Below are positions 17,116 to 26,035 of a stretch of DNA of 64,000 bases, one piece after another. Numbering within the stretch: the first letter of the stretch is position 1; each line of letters starts with the position of its first letter. The stretch is from Bacillota bacterium. GTDB taxonomy: Bacteria; Bacillota; Clostridia; Christensenellales; SZUA-584. The translations under genes and the position numbers were made by a program. The notes beneath the pieces are model-generated. The model was not told the origin of the DNA. It saw only the letters and a list, made by a program, of their open reading frames with translations, and ran no database searches. Location: NCBI GenBank assembly GCA_023460085.1, contig JAEWRI010000032.1, forward strand, positions 1-64,000, read 5' to 3'.

Positions 17116-17168
17116 AACCCACGCGACCAGCTTGGAAGGCTGGGGCTCTACCGTTGAGCTACACCCGC
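17095..17168 (-). tRNA. tRNA-Gly(TCC)
   Basis: Complete cloverleaf with acceptor GCGGGTG/CACCCGC, D-arm TAGCTCAACGGTAGAGC, anticodon TCC in CCTTCCAAG, T-loop TTCGATT and encoded CCA. Some 313 bases separate it from tRNA-Lys; that gap holds the tRNA-Gly relic. Confidence 0.95.
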
Positions 17169-17242
17169 GCATTGCTATACCCAACGCGTGCCGGTTTGTG
17201 GCTGCCGGCGCCTCGGTCCCCCTCGGCGCCGTAACCTTTGCC

Positions 17243-17317
17243 TGGAGCGGAAGACGGGATTCGAACCCGCGACTTCGACCTTGGCAAGGTCGCACTCTAC
17301 CACTGAGTCACTCCCGC
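17243..17317 (-). tRNA. tRNA-Gly(GCC)
   Basis: Acceptor GCGGGAG/CTTCCGC (one G-U pair), D-arm GACTCAGTGGTAGAGT, anticodon GCC in CTTGCCAAG, T-loop TTCGAAT and encoded CCA. Confidence 0.95.
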
Positions 17318-17331
17318 ATACTGTCGGGACA

Positions 17332-17417
17332 TGGTGCGGACGAAGAGACTTGAACTCCCACGCCACAAGGGCACCAGATCCTAAGTCTGGCGCGTCTGCC
17401 AATTCCGCCACGCCCGC
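17332..17417 (-). tRNA. tRNA-Leu(TAG)
   Basis: Class II tRNA with long variable arm. Acceptor GCGGGCG/CGTCCGC, anticodon TAG in ACTTAGGAT, variable arm TGCCCTTGTGGCGT, T-loop TTCAAGT and encoded CCA. First gene of the tRNA operon. Confidence 0.95.
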
Positions 17418-17457
17418 GCGAGGCCTTCTTTCAGGCCGCCATTTTTGGCACTTTGGT

Positions 17458-17486
17458 ATTCTATCACCTGCAGAATACTTCGTCAA
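17458..17486 (-). promoter_or_regulatory. Promoter of the tRNA operon
   Basis: TTGACG (17486-17481), a 17-base spacer and TAGAAT (17463-17458) on the minus strand, about 40 bases before tRNA-Leu. Confidence 0.8.
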
Positions 17487-17536
17487 TAACCTATTTGCAA
17501 TTGCCCGCACTTTTTATTAAAACAAGCGGTTGTGGC

Positions 17537-18037
17537 TTACTCATCCTTGCCGCAGCACTTTTTGTATTTCTTTCCGCTGCCGCATGGACAGGCGTCGTTT
17601 CGCCCAACCTTATTGGAAACCGCCTGTTTATCGTTGCGCCACTGCTCCCGGATTCGCCTGCGCTCGTCCTCGGAAAAGATACCATCCCACTCGGGAAGCG
17701 TGTAAAGCCACTTTGCTTTGGCTTCAAGCATGTTATAGTAGAGCTTCTCAGTATCGATGTCCAGCTTTACTTTTGAGCTTTCCCCCAGCTTATCCAGATC
17801 GTATGCTTCCTTCAGGCTGTCGTTGATTCCGTCCATGAATCCCGCGAACACCGCGCAGTCCATATCTAATCCGGCAGCGAGCTCAGACAGCATACCCTCG
17901 TAGCAGCCTTCTCCGCGTGCCAGTATCTTACGGTAGGCTTCCTTCTCGATATCAAAATATTCATCCCAGAACTGCTTATATTCCTTCTCTGTGCGCTCTG
18001 CCTGTGCGAGCTCCTTCCATTGACTGAATAGACTCAC
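17537..18037 (-). CDS. SEC-C zinc-binding domain protein
   Basis: A 166-residue protein whose C-terminus is a SEC-C metal-binding motif (GRNDACPCGSGKKYKKCCG), as found at the tail of SecA and in many small proteins. The first 140 residues are helical and acidic, with no family I recognise. It starts at GTG 18037, with GGAGG inside the end of icd and two bases between the genes, so it is coupled to icd. The role is unknown; SEC-C modules often bind ribosomes or chaperones. Confidence 0.85.
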   Translation of the reverse strand: MSLFSQWKELAQAERTEKEYKQFWDEYFDIEKEAYRKILARGEGCYEGMLSELAAGLDMDCAVFAGFMDGINDSLKEAYDLDKLGESSKVKLDIDTEKLYYNMLEAKAKWLYTLPEWDGIFSEDERRRIREQWRNDKQAVSNKVGRNDACPCGSGKKYKKCCGKDE

Positions 18038-18039
18038 TG

Positions 18040-19254
18040 TTATGCCTCCGTTGCAATCATTCTTGTGCGGATTTCCTTAATAAACTCCTCGGTATACACG
18101 CTGCGCTTATTCGGAAGCTCGCTCAGCATATACAGATCCTGCGTCATTACACCATCCGCAATGGTCTCCAGCGATACCTTCTCCAACCTGTCGGCAAACG
18201 CGGCAAGCTCGGCATTGCCGTCCATTTCCCCGCGCTTGCGCAGCGCGCCTGTCCATGCAAACAGCGTAGCCATACAGTTGGTAGAAGTCTCCTTCCCCTC
18301 AAGATGCCGGTAATAATGTCTTGTGACCGTACCGTGTGCGGCTTCATACTCGTAGTAGCCGTCGGGCGAAACCAGCACAGACGTCATCATCGCGAGGCTT
18401 CCGTATGCCGTCGCTATCATATCGGACATCACATCGCCGTCGTAATTCATGAGCGCCCAAACAAAACCGCCGCGGCTGCGGATGACGCGCGCCACCGCAT
18501 CGTCGATAAGCGTATAAAAATATTCGATTCCCGCGTCTGCAAACCTTTTGCTATACTCCGTGTCGTAAATGGTCTGGAAGATATCCTTGAAGCGGTGATG
18601 ATACAGCTTGGAAATGGTATCTTTCGTAGAGAACCACAGATCCTGCCGGATATCCAGCGCGTAATTAAAGCAGCTCTTCGCGAAGCTCTCAATCGAGCGG
18701 GTGGTATTGTACATGCCCCGCACCACACCGCCCTGTGCGTCGAAATTGGCAATGGTCCTGCGCTCCACCGTTCCGTCACGGCGCGTCACGACAATCTCCG
18801 CCGCGCCCTCACCGTCCACGGCGATCTCCTGCGCGTTGTATATGTCTCCGAAAGCGTGGCGGGCAATGATGATAGGCGCTTCCCACGTACGCACGGAAGG
18901 CAGTATGCCCGCGGTTTGTATGGGCGCACGGAAAACGGTGCCGTCAAGAATTTCGCGAATCGTGCCGTTCGGGCTCTTCCACATCTTCTTCAGATCGTAT
19001 TCTGTCATGCGCTGCGCGTTGGGCGTAATCGTCGCGCATTTAACGCCCACGCCATGCTTTTTGATAGCATTGGCGGCATCCACTGTCACCTGATCGTCCG
19101 TCGCGTCGCGTTCCATCAGGCTGAGGTCGTAGTATTCGGTATTAAGATCAATAAAGGGCTCCAGCAGGTAGTCCTTGATCATCTTCCATATAATGCGCGT
19201 CATCTCGTCGCCGTCAATTTCGACGATCGGATTGGGCATTTTTATCTTTGCCAT
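18040..19254 (-). CDS. icd: NADP-dependent isocitrate dehydrogenase
   Basis: Oxidative decarboxylation of isocitrate to 2-oxoglutarate. This 404-residue enzyme is the dimeric eukaryote-like type, with MPNPIVEIDGDEMTRIIW at the start, ITPNAQR, KSPNGTIREILDGTVFR, the metal-site region NYDGDVMSDM and EAAHGTVTRHY. The start is ATG 19254 with GGGGAG upstream; 40 more in-frame codons belong to the leader of the transcript. It has its own promoter and is co-transcribed with the SEC-C gene. Confidence 0.95.
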   Translation of the reverse strand: MAKIKMPNPIVEIDGDEMTRIIWKMIKDYLLEPFIDLNTEYYDLSLMERDATDDQVTVDAANAIKKHGVGVKCATITPNAQRMTEYDLKKMWKSPNGTIREILDGTVFRAPIQTAGILPSVRTWEAPIIIARHAFGDIYNAQEIAVDGEGAAEIVVTRRDGTVERRTIANFDAQGGVVRGMYNTTRSIESFAKSCFNYALDIRQDLWFSTKDTISKLYHHRFKDIFQTIYDTEYSKRFADAGIEYFYTLIDDAVARVIRSRGGFVWALMNYDGDVMSDMIATAYGSLAMMTSVLVSPDGYYEYEAAHGTVTRHYYRHLEGKETSTNCMATLFAWTGALRKRGEMDGNAELAAFADRLEKVSLETIADGVMTQDLYMLSELPNKRSVYTEEFIKEIRTRMIATEA

Positions 19255-19345
19255 CCCAAACTCCCCATATGGAATCCCCCCAAAAAACTCAACGCCGGGG
19301 GCCCATTCATAAAATGCACCCGCGTGGCGCGGATGTACGCGTAAC

Positions 19346-19374
19346 ATTCTATAGCATGCGGTAAAAAAAAACAA
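19346..19374 (-). promoter_or_regulatory. Promoter of icd
   Basis: TTGTTT (19374-19369), 17-base spacer and TAGAAT (19351-19346), with a T9 tract at the -35 side. It gives a leader of about 85 bases before ATG 19254. Confidence 0.6.
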
Positions 19375-19440
19375 GACGGAATTCTCTCCGTCCGCAGAAG
19401 CATATCCGAACCGGACCCCGGGTCAGATGGCCCCCTTCGT

Positions 19441-19971
19441 TCATTCGATATTGTTAGGCGCTCCGGGCGTAGGGTCTTCCGTAAGCATCCACCCCTGCTC
19501 CGTTCGGCTGTACGAAACATTATCCGGCATCTCGGGCAGATTTACCGAATCCATTACGATACCCGCAACCGACAGCACCAATTGCTCTCCCTCGGCTTTC
19601 AGCTTGAAAGAAGCGTGCAACGCGCCTCGTTTTTGCGAGCTGCCCGAAAGATATACTACCATATAACCATGGGACTCCAGCGACACATCCGGAAACGTCC
19701 AAGCCTCCAGGTCTTCTTCATCGTCAGAAAGCGCAAAATACTTCAGGCTTACCGCTTCATCCCCCGGATTGTAAAGCTCCACCCAGTCGCTGCTCTTGCC
19801 TTTATCGTCCAGACATACGCCCTTATTGCCGGACATCGCTTCGCTGATAACAACAGGGCTCTCCGCCGCGCTCAGCGCATCCGCTTTCTCGGTTACTGTT
19901 AAGTATACCACCAGACCGGCGGTACCAAGGGCCAGCAATATGATCGCCACAATAGACACAAGGGTCCTCAT
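19441..19971 (-). CDS. Membrane-anchored lamin-tail-domain protein
   Basis: A 176-residue protein with an N-terminal hydrophobic anchor (VSIVAIILLALGTAGLVVYL) and one lamin-tail (LTD) domain, residues about 40-175: VVISEAMSGN, SSDWVELYNPGD, WTFPDVSL, SHGYMVVYLSG and PTPGAPN. LTD domains are extracellular beta-sandwiches in bacteria. ATG 19971 has GGAGG seven bases upstream; ATG 19977 is too close to it. It is a small paralogue of the LTD repeats of the large protein just upstream on the same strand, but has its own promoter. Confidence 0.8.
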   Translation of the reverse strand: MRTLVSIVAIILLALGTAGLVVYLTVTEKADALSAAESPVVISEAMSGNKGVCLDDKGKSSDWVELYNPGDEAVSLKYFALSDDEEDLEAWTFPDVSLESHGYMVVYLSGSSQKRGALHASFKLKAEGEQLVLSVAGIVMDSVNLPEMPDNVSYSRTEQGWMLTEDPTPGAPNNIE

Positions 19972-20000
19972 CCGCATCCCTCCCCTGCATTGCTATTCTG

Positions 20001-20030
20001 ATTCTAGCACGCATATACCGGGAGCAGCAA
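20001..20030 (-). promoter_or_regulatory. Promoter of the small lamin-tail gene
   Basis: TTGCTG (20030-20025), 18-base spacer and an extended -10, TGCTAGAAT (-10 hexamer 20006-20001). Confidence 0.6.
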
Positions 20031-20083
20031 CGCAGATGAGAAACCCCTATGTTATATTTCCGCTAAGATTGTGCAAAGTGAGA

Positions 20084-22993
20084 CTAGCTGATCGCATTAT
20101 TCAGCATGTTTATCTGGTCCTGTGTCAGCGCAAAATGCTGTTTAAGGAAATCAACCATCGCCGCAGGACGCTTCTGCGCAAAGCTCTTCAAGGCTTGCAC
20201 GCCGGCTTCCCACGCCTCCAGCGTAGGCCGTTCGCTGCTCCATCGCGCGTGTTCCGCTTCCACCTCGCCGCGAATCAGCGCCGCTGCCTCATCAATTGCC
20301 GCAGTAACCCGGTCAACACTGTATATGTTTTCGAGGGCCCATGCAAAGCGCTCGATAAACTTGTCCCGCCAGCCCTTATTCTTTAGCAAGGCGTTGAAAA
20401 TATCGGAGCCGGCAGTAGCCGGATCGATACGCAGCGCAACCGTATCAAACGAATAAAAAGCAATATCGAGATCCTGATAAATCTGTATCCATTTCCCCCC
20501 CGGAACTTGATAACATTGCATGTTGCCTGGGTCGTTGTTGGCAATGTATAGCTCGTTGATCATCAGGTCCATAAAACTGTCGGTATCAAGTCGCTCCGCC
20601 ACCCAGTCATAATTCTCCTGCAAGGACATGTCGTGCGAGGCTATATAATTGTATATATCCTTGTATCCCTCTCCGGAACCATTGTTTACAAGTTTGCCGC
20701 TGCCCTTCACGAGGTTAATGCTGTCAATAGCGGCCGAGTCGGTTATCCCTTCATGCTGCGCGACCATATTCTTGTTGCGCTTCTCCATCAGGAAGTATAC
20801 TCCCCAGTATTTCCCGTCGATATATACCACGCAAGGCTTTGCGGCCTGCGTCATCACGTCCATTTGTCCGTCAACGAGGCCCAACGCAACGTACGTATTC
20901 AGTTTTGTTACCATGCCGCCTTCGCGCCCGGCAGTACGCAGTATGAGTGACTTGTATTCGGTATAGTCCCGGTTTTCAAAAAACGGATACGCCATCGTGC
21001 TCTCTCCGTATTGACTGCGCGCGTGTATCGCAAGGGACTTCTGTTCTTTAAGCTGCAGCGTCATGCCGCCCGTCATCGTAAGCCCGATATTCTGCTGAAA
21101 CACACGCTGTCCGCTCTCATCAAACAGCTCGAAGGACGCAGGTACTTCGGTCTCCTTGTCACTGTTTACATAGATACCCGTCGCAGGATCAAACAGCTTT
21201 GCGTACTCGGTGGTAATGGAGACGACCGGCAGCGTATGCGCTGTGCCGATTAGATAGGTCGCAGTGCCGGTATTGCTGGGGATGTAGTCCGACCTGAAGG
21301 CGCGTGCGCGCACCGACGCCGTCTGGTTTACTGATATCGGCCCGGTATACTTCTGCGAACTCTCCGTCGGCGTCGTACCGTCAGTGGTGTAATAAATATC
21401 ACAGCCATCGGACGAAGAGAGGGTGAGCTCAACCGCACTGTCATACTGCCCGGCCGTCTGGCTGAAGGAAACCTCCGATGCGATACCCGCCTTGCCTTCG
21501 CCGTTGGCTGCGCCCGGCGTGGGCGTCGGGAAATAGAGCAGCTGTGTGCTGCCCTGTACGGTGCCCACGGAGATATTCTGCGGTACCTCGCCGATAAAGC
21601 AGCGATCCACCAGCGCGTCCTCCGCATTAAAAAGTGCCACTGTACAGCCGAGGCGGCTCAGCTTGAAAGGCGCACAGAGGTTAACCGTATGTCCGGATGC
21701 AATCTCTTCACCCGCCGCCAGCACGACGAGGCATTTTCCCGGCTCCAGCGTGACATCCGGAAAGCGGAACTTTGCGGGGTTGCCCGCGTTGTCGGTCAAA
21801 CCATATCCGGAGAGGTTAACCGCCTGGGTTCCTCGATTCTGCACCTCGATATAATCGGTGCTTATTTGAGCATCTTCAAAATCAATTTTATTGTTGGAGG
21901 TCAGCACCTCCGAAATGACGATATCGCCTGCGGGGGATGGATTGGCCTGCAGAAATTCCGCAAAGCCTTCCGGAGTATTGGGATAGCCGGGTGTCGGCTG
22001 GCTGACCAGCTTCCATGTATCCGATGGAGCACCCGACTGCACCTCGCGCGAGTATGACCAGTCCGACGGCATTTCATCGCACGTAACGCTGTCCATAAGC
22101 CGCCCTTCCGCGTCGGAGAGCTTCACCTCCGCATGCAGCGCGGACAGCTTAAAATCGGCCTCCAGTGGACCCTCGCCGCTGTACGCAGTCGACTGCCCGG
22201 AGCAGAATATGAGCAGTGTTTGTCCCGCGCCCAGTGTGACATCCGGGAAGCGCCACTTGAGCGCCTCGGCGTCGTCGGACAGACCGCAGCCCTGCAAATC
22301 GAAATCCTCGCCGCTGATGTTAACAATCTCTACCCAGTCGCTGTACGCGCCCAGCGTATCCTTGATTGTCATCGCGTTGGACGCCATCACTTCGTTGATA
22401 CGCAGCGGAGCGTTCTCGACAGTCATACTGCTTCGATAAGCCGCATAGCCCGCCTCACTGTTTTCATAACCCGGCGTAAAATAGCCCAACTGCTGCCATC
22501 CGCCTTCGACGCGGCTGTAGGAAGCGTTTGCGGACAATGCCGGAATCACTACCGAGTCCACTTTGCTGCCCGAACCGTTAAAAAGTGAAAGCGTTTCGCC
22601 GGCCGAACTCAGCTTAAAGCTGCAGTGCACGATACCTTTGGACACCACGGATTGATCATCTCCCGTAAGGTACACAATCAAATAGCCGTGCGGCTCAATA
22701 TCAATCCCGGGAAATGTCCACTTGTCAACCTTGGTTTCGTCATCAGTCAGTGTAAACCGGCTCATGCGAATCGCGGTGTCGGTGGTATTGTAAAGCTCCA
22801 CCCAGTCACTGGTATTTCCGGCGTCGTCCACAAGCGCTCCCTGATTGCTGGTCATCACCTCACTGATGATGATGCCGTCCGCAGTCGCCGAAGCAGGCGT
22901 GGTATTATCCCCGCTCCCCATCAGTTTCGGCAGCACGATGACCAAGCCAGCAATGAGCGCTGCTACAATGATAATCGATATCACTTTTTTCAT
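20084..22993 (-). CDS. CotH-kinase surface protein with three lamin-tail domains
   Basis: A 969-residue exported protein. Residues 4-24 are a membrane anchor. Three LTD domains follow at about 41-180, 196-338 and 356-495, each with SEVMTSN or EVMASN, D(W/Y)(V/I)E, FPD(V) and PTPG-type ends. A chitobiase C-terminal-like domain lies at about 505-585 (IYYTTDGTTPT). The rest is a CotH domain (ITTEYAKLFD, MEKRNKN, DLDIAFYSFD). CotH proteins are atypical kinases, of spore coat in Bacillus; in Clostridia the LTD-CotH form is common and its target unknown. The start is ATG 22993; 53 more upstream codons are not part of the protein. The ribosome site is weak. Confidence 0.88.
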   Translation of the reverse strand: MKKVISIIIVAALIAGLVIVLPKLMGSGDNTTPASATADGIIISEVMTSNQGALVDDAGNTSDWVELYNTTDTAIRMSRFTLTDDETKVDKWTFPGIDIEPHGYLIVYLTGDDQSVVSKGIVHCSFKLSSAGETLSLFNGSGSKVDSVVIPALSANASYSRVEGGWQQLGYFTPGYENSEAGYAAYRSSMTVENAPLRINEVMASNAMTIKDTLGAYSDWVEIVNISGEDFDLQGCGLSDDAEALKWRFPDVTLGAGQTLLIFCSGQSTAYSGEGPLEADFKLSALHAEVKLSDAEGRLMDSVTCDEMPSDWSYSREVQSGAPSDTWKLVSQPTPGYPNTPEGFAEFLQANPSPAGDIVISEVLTSNNKIDFEDAQISTDYIEVQNRGTQAVNLSGYGLTDNAGNPAKFRFPDVTLEPGKCLVVLAAGEEIASGHTVNLCAPFKLSRLGCTVALFNAEDALVDRCFIGEVPQNISVGTVQGSTQLLYFPTPTPGAANGEGKAGIASEVSFSQTAGQYDSAVELTLSSSDGCDIYYTTDGTTPTESSQKYTGPISVNQTASVRARAFRSDYIPSNTGTATYLIGTAHTLPVVSITTEYAKLFDPATGIYVNSDKETEVPASFELFDESGQRVFQQNIGLTMTGGMTLQLKEQKSLAIHARSQYGESTMAYPFFENRDYTEYKSLILRTAGREGGMVTKLNTYVALGLVDGQMDVMTQAAKPCVVYIDGKYWGVYFLMEKRNKNMVAQHEGITDSAAIDSINLVKGSGKLVNNGSGEGYKDIYNYIASHDMSLQENYDWVAERLDTDSFMDLMINELYIANNDPGNMQCYQVPGGKWIQIYQDLDIAFYSFDTVALRIDPATAGSDIFNALLKNKGWRDKFIERFAWALENIYSVDRVTAAIDEAAALIRGEVEAEHARWSSERPTLEAWEAGVQALKSFAQKRPAAMVDFLKQHFALTQDQINMLNNAIS

Positions 22994-23037
22994 AGTTCGA
23001 TCCGTTTCGACCCCTGCAGATAAATTAATACAGTTGT

Positions 23038-23043
23038 ATTCTA
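23038..23043 (-). promoter_or_regulatory. Extended -10 promoter of the CotH gene
   Basis: The minus strand reads TGTGATAGAAT, an extended -10 element (TGATAGAAT), 45 bases before the start codon. No clear -35 box. Confidence 0.5.
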
Positions 23044-23104
23044 TCACAGCATGCGTTCGAATTCCATGAGACGGATTGTAAATTATCAGGGAGCCCGAAA
23101 CAAT

Positions 23105-23138
23105 ATAAAAAAGCCAAAGGCAGTTTGTGCCTTCGGCT
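23105..23138 (-). terminator. Terminator after the DUF2148 gene
   Basis: AGCCGAAGGCA-caaac-TGCCTTTGGCT followed by TTTTTAT on the minus strand: an 11-bp stem with one mismatch and a U-tract. Confidence 0.85.
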
Positions 23139-23161
23139 TCTTCCAATGTCAACCAAGATGG

Positions 23162-23701
23162 TTATTTTCTATCGTAGTACGGGCTTTTTGAAGCAATGGC
23201 CAGCGGTATCCCCATAATGATGCGAGCCTCCTCGCCAAGCAGCCCCAACTCACGTACTGCAACCCCTACGGAATACATCACGCGGTTGTCAATGCGCATG
23301 TCCGCGGCTTTGCTGGCCGCGCTCCCGACGGCAATCCCCAGATCGTGCGAATTAAAAAAACAGGGCGCGTCAGGATTCTCTTCCTTATGCGCGCAATCGC
23401 CATACCCGCACAAGCCGCATTGCTTAAGCCCCATAGGTTTGATCCGGGTACCGATGAGTACAAGCGCCTGTGAAACGCCGAGATTGCCTGCGTCGCGCTC
23501 AAAAAATGCCGGGGCGGCACCATCGGCGGCCAAATGATGCATTTTATGCGCGATCATCTCCAACTCCTCGCCATATGCCACCGCAATCACAAGGTTATCG
23601 ATACCGCGCCCCTTGGGAGCGGTGCGCGCCGCGTTCGCGATTTGAAAAGCGGCCGCCACTACGGCGTCCTCCGCAACCTGCTGCTGAAATATCAGTGCCA
23701 T
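23162..23701 (-). CDS. DUF2148 ferredoxin-like protein
   Basis: A 179-residue protein of the DUF2148 family, with a cysteine cluster typical of an iron-sulfur site (GLKQCGLCGYGDC followed by PDAPCFF) near the middle. Other conserved parts are TAPKGRGIDN and MYSVGVAVRELGLL. The family is widespread in anaerobes and its function is unknown. It has a GGAG site before ATG 23701 and follows the EF-G-like gene by 85 bases. Confidence 0.85.
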   Translation of the reverse strand: MALIFQQQVAEDAVVAAAFQIANAARTAPKGRGIDNLVIAVAYGEELEMIAHKMHHLAADGAAPAFFERDAGNLGVSQALVLIGTRIKPMGLKQCGLCGYGDCAHKEENPDAPCFFNSHDLGIAVGSAASKAADMRIDNRVMYSVGVAVRELGLLGEEARIIMGIPLAIASKSPYYDRK

Positions 23702-23739
23702 GTCAAACTCCTTTCATGCTAGCCGCAAATATAAAACGG

Positions 23740-23764
23740 CGCAGGCCAGCGGGGCCAGCCTGCG
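23740..23764 (-). terminator. Weak terminator after the EF-G-like gene
   Basis: CGCAGGC (7 bp) pairs with GCCTGCG across an 11-base loop, followed by CCGTTTTAT. The U-tract is short, so readthrough into the DUF2148 gene is possible. Confidence 0.45.
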
Positions 23765-23786
23765 TCCGTATTCAATATGCGCCGGG

Positions 23787-25868
23787 TTATTCCTCTTCCT
23801 CGTCCTTTTTGTGCGCCGCGATCACCTTTTCGGCGAGATTGCCGGGAAGCTCCTCGTATCGCTCGAACGTCATTTTAAACGAGCCTCTGGCCTGCGACAT
23901 GGAGCGCAGGTCTGTGGCGTACTTGAACACCTCGGCCAGCGGAACCTCCGCCACCACCTGCTGCTGCCCGCCGCCCAGCGGGTTCATGCCCAGTATGCGT
24001 CCGCGGCGGCGGTTGATATCGCCGATGACGTCGCCCATGTATTCGTCGGGAATCGTAACCTCGAGGCGGTAAATGGGTTCGAGCAAAGTCGGGTTCGCAT
24101 CCGCGCAGCCCTGCTTGTACGCCAGACTCGCGGCAACCTTAAACGCCATTTCGGATGAGTCCACCGGATGGGAGGAGCCATCGAACAGCGTAGCGCGGAG
24201 CTTGACCATCGGGAAGCCCGCCAACACACCCTTTACGATGCTTTCACGCAGGCCCTTTTCCACCGCGGGGATATACTGCCTCGGTACCGATCCGCCCACG
24301 ACCTTATCGACAAACTCGAAGTTTTCATCCGAATCGAATATAGGCTCAAACTCGATGTGCACGTCACCGAACTGACCATGTCCGCCCGACTGCTTCTTGT
24401 GACGGCCATGTGCCTGCACCTTTTTACGAATCGCTTCACGGTACGGAATCTGCGGATCGCTCAGCTGAGCCTCTACGCCGAACTTGTTGAACAGGCGCTT
24501 ACAGATGACTTCCAGATGCAGCTCGCCGAGGCCGGACACCAGCGTATCGGGCGTTTCCGTCTGCTTCACCATGCGGAAGGAGGGATCCTCTTCCTCCAGG
24601 CGGTGCAGCCCCGCGAACACCTTCTCCTCTTCGCCCTGCTTCTTGGCAGTAACCGCGAGAGATATGCACGGCTCGGGGAACTCGATTTCAGGGAAAACAA
24701 CGGGCTTGGCTTCGTCGCACAGCGTGGAGCCGGTGTCGGAATTCTGCAGCTTGCCCAGCGCGCCGATATCACCCGCCGTCAGCTTATCCACGTTCACCTG
24801 CTTCTTGCCGAACAGCGAATAGATCTGGCCGAACTTTTCACTCTTTCCGGTGTTGCCGTTTTTAACTGCCTGTCCGGCGGAAAGCTCGCCGCCGAGAATC
24901 TTGAATATGGAGAGCTTGCCGATGAACGGGTCGGCAATCGTCTTATAAATCTGCGCCGCGAAGGGCAGCGACGGATCCGCGTTGTAGGTAATTTCCTCGC
25001 CCTTAGGCGTCTTCCCCTTAATACGAATGACCTGGTTGGGCGCGGGCATGAATGCCACGAGGTTATCCATCAGCAGTGACACGCCAAGGTTGGGCGCGCC
25101 CGCCGCAACGAACACAGGCACGACGCTTCCCTGCGCGATGCCCAGCTTCAGGCCTTTCAGTATATCGTCCTTGGAGAGCTCCTCGCCCTCAAAATACCGT
25201 TCCATCAGCTTCTCGTCGTTCTCCGCGGCGTTCTCGATGATCGCCTCACGGATAGACGAAGCCTTGGAAGCCAGATCGGCAGGAACGGGCACTTCCTTCG
25301 CGCCCTTGCCGTCGAATGCGTATGCCTTCATGTCCAGCACGTCGACGATGCCCTTGAAATTAAGCCCCTGGCCCATCGGCAGCTGCATCACGGTCACCTT
25401 CGTACCGTACTTTGCTTTGATGCTGTCTACGGTTTTATCAAAATCCACATGCTCCTTGTCCATCTGACCAATCAGGAACGCGCGCGCAATATTCGCTTTA
25501 TCGCAGGCGTCCCATGCCTTTTCCGCGCCCACGGTAAGGCCGCCAAGGCCGCTGACGAGTATCAGCGCGCTGTCGGCGAGGTAGTACCCCGACGTTGCGT
25601 CACCGATAAAGTCGAAATATCCGGGAGTATCGATGATGTTTATTTTTGCGCCCTTCCACTCGACAGACGCTACCGCAGTGCTGATCGAAATATGCCGCTT
25701 TGTTTCCTCGGGGTCAAAATCCAGAACGGTATTGCCATCCTCCGTTTTGCCCTGCCTGTCGATCGCGCCGCTGAGAAAAAGCATTGCTTCGGCCAGCGTC
25801 GTCTTTCCTTCCCCGCCGTGGCCTACGAGCGCAATGTTTCGGATATCGTCCGTCTTGAAAAACTTCAT
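23787..25868 (-). CDS. EF-G-like translational GTPase (paralogue)
   Basis: A 693-residue protein with all EF-G domains. The GTPase G1 motif is GHGGEGKTTL rather than the AHIDAGKTT of housekeeping EF-G; G3 is DTPGYFDF and G4 is GQMDKEH. Domain IV (QIPYREAIRK, HKKQSGGHGQFGDV) and domain V (YMGDVIGDINRRRGRILGM) are present. Such paralogues (often called fusA2) are common in Firmicutes beside a canonical fusA; their job is not settled. Start ATG 25868 follows GGAGGAG. The gene sits alone, away from rpsL/rpsG/tuf, supporting a paralogue. Confidence 0.9.
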   Translation of the reverse strand: MKFFKTDDIRNIALVGHGGEGKTTLAEAMLFLSGAIDRQGKTEDGNTVLDFDPEETKRHISISTAVASVEWKGAKINIIDTPGYFDFIGDATSGYYLADSALILVSGLGGLTVGAEKAWDACDKANIARAFLIGQMDKEHVDFDKTVDSIKAKYGTKVTVMQLPMGQGLNFKGIVDVLDMKAYAFDGKGAKEVPVPADLASKASSIREAIIENAAENDEKLMERYFEGEELSKDDILKGLKLGIAQGSVVPVFVAAGAPNLGVSLLMDNLVAFMPAPNQVIRIKGKTPKGEEITYNADPSLPFAAQIYKTIADPFIGKLSIFKILGGELSAGQAVKNGNTGKSEKFGQIYSLFGKKQVNVDKLTAGDIGALGKLQNSDTGSTLCDEAKPVVFPEIEFPEPCISLAVTAKKQGEEEKVFAGLHRLEEEDPSFRMVKQTETPDTLVSGLGELHLEVICKRLFNKFGVEAQLSDPQIPYREAIRKKVQAHGRHKKQSGGHGQFGDVHIEFEPIFDSDENFEFVDKVVGGSVPRQYIPAVEKGLRESIVKGVLAGFPMVKLRATLFDGSSHPVDSSEMAFKVAASLAYKQGCADANPTLLEPIYRLEVTIPDEYMGDVIGDINRRRGRILGMNPLGGGQQQVVAEVPLAEVFKYATDLRSMSQARGSFKMTFERYEELPGNLAEKVIAAHKKDEEEE

Positions 25869-25928
25869 ATTCTCCTCCAACAAATACAACCAGTAGCTTT
25901 TATACTGATTTTTAAGTGATCAGCGTCT

Positions 25929-25934
25929 ATTCTA
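25929..25934 (-). promoter_or_regulatory. Extended -10 promoter of the EF-G-like gene
   Basis: TGTTAGAAT on the minus strand, about 60 bases before the start codon. The -35 region is only a weak match. Confidence 0.45.
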
Positions 25935-25997
25935 ACAGATGAACCTTAAAAAATAAATACATTTTTCCCTTTTGGTCTGGAAATTGATGCAGAACTA

Positions 25998-26006
25998 TGC
26001 CATAAT
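25998..26006 (+). promoter_or_regulatory. Extended -10 promoter of the membrane-protein gene
   Basis: TGCCATAAT, with the -10 hexamer at 26001-26006, lies 30 bases before ATG 26036. No good -35 box. Confidence 0.4.
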
Positions 26007-26035
26007 ACGATAACGAATCAAAAAGGAGAAATTCC

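Noticed and set aside
16705..17420. Several open frames across the tRNA cluster with phrases such as ERKTGFEPATSTL
   Set aside because: These are translations of tRNA genes in the wrong strand, a well-known annotation artefact.
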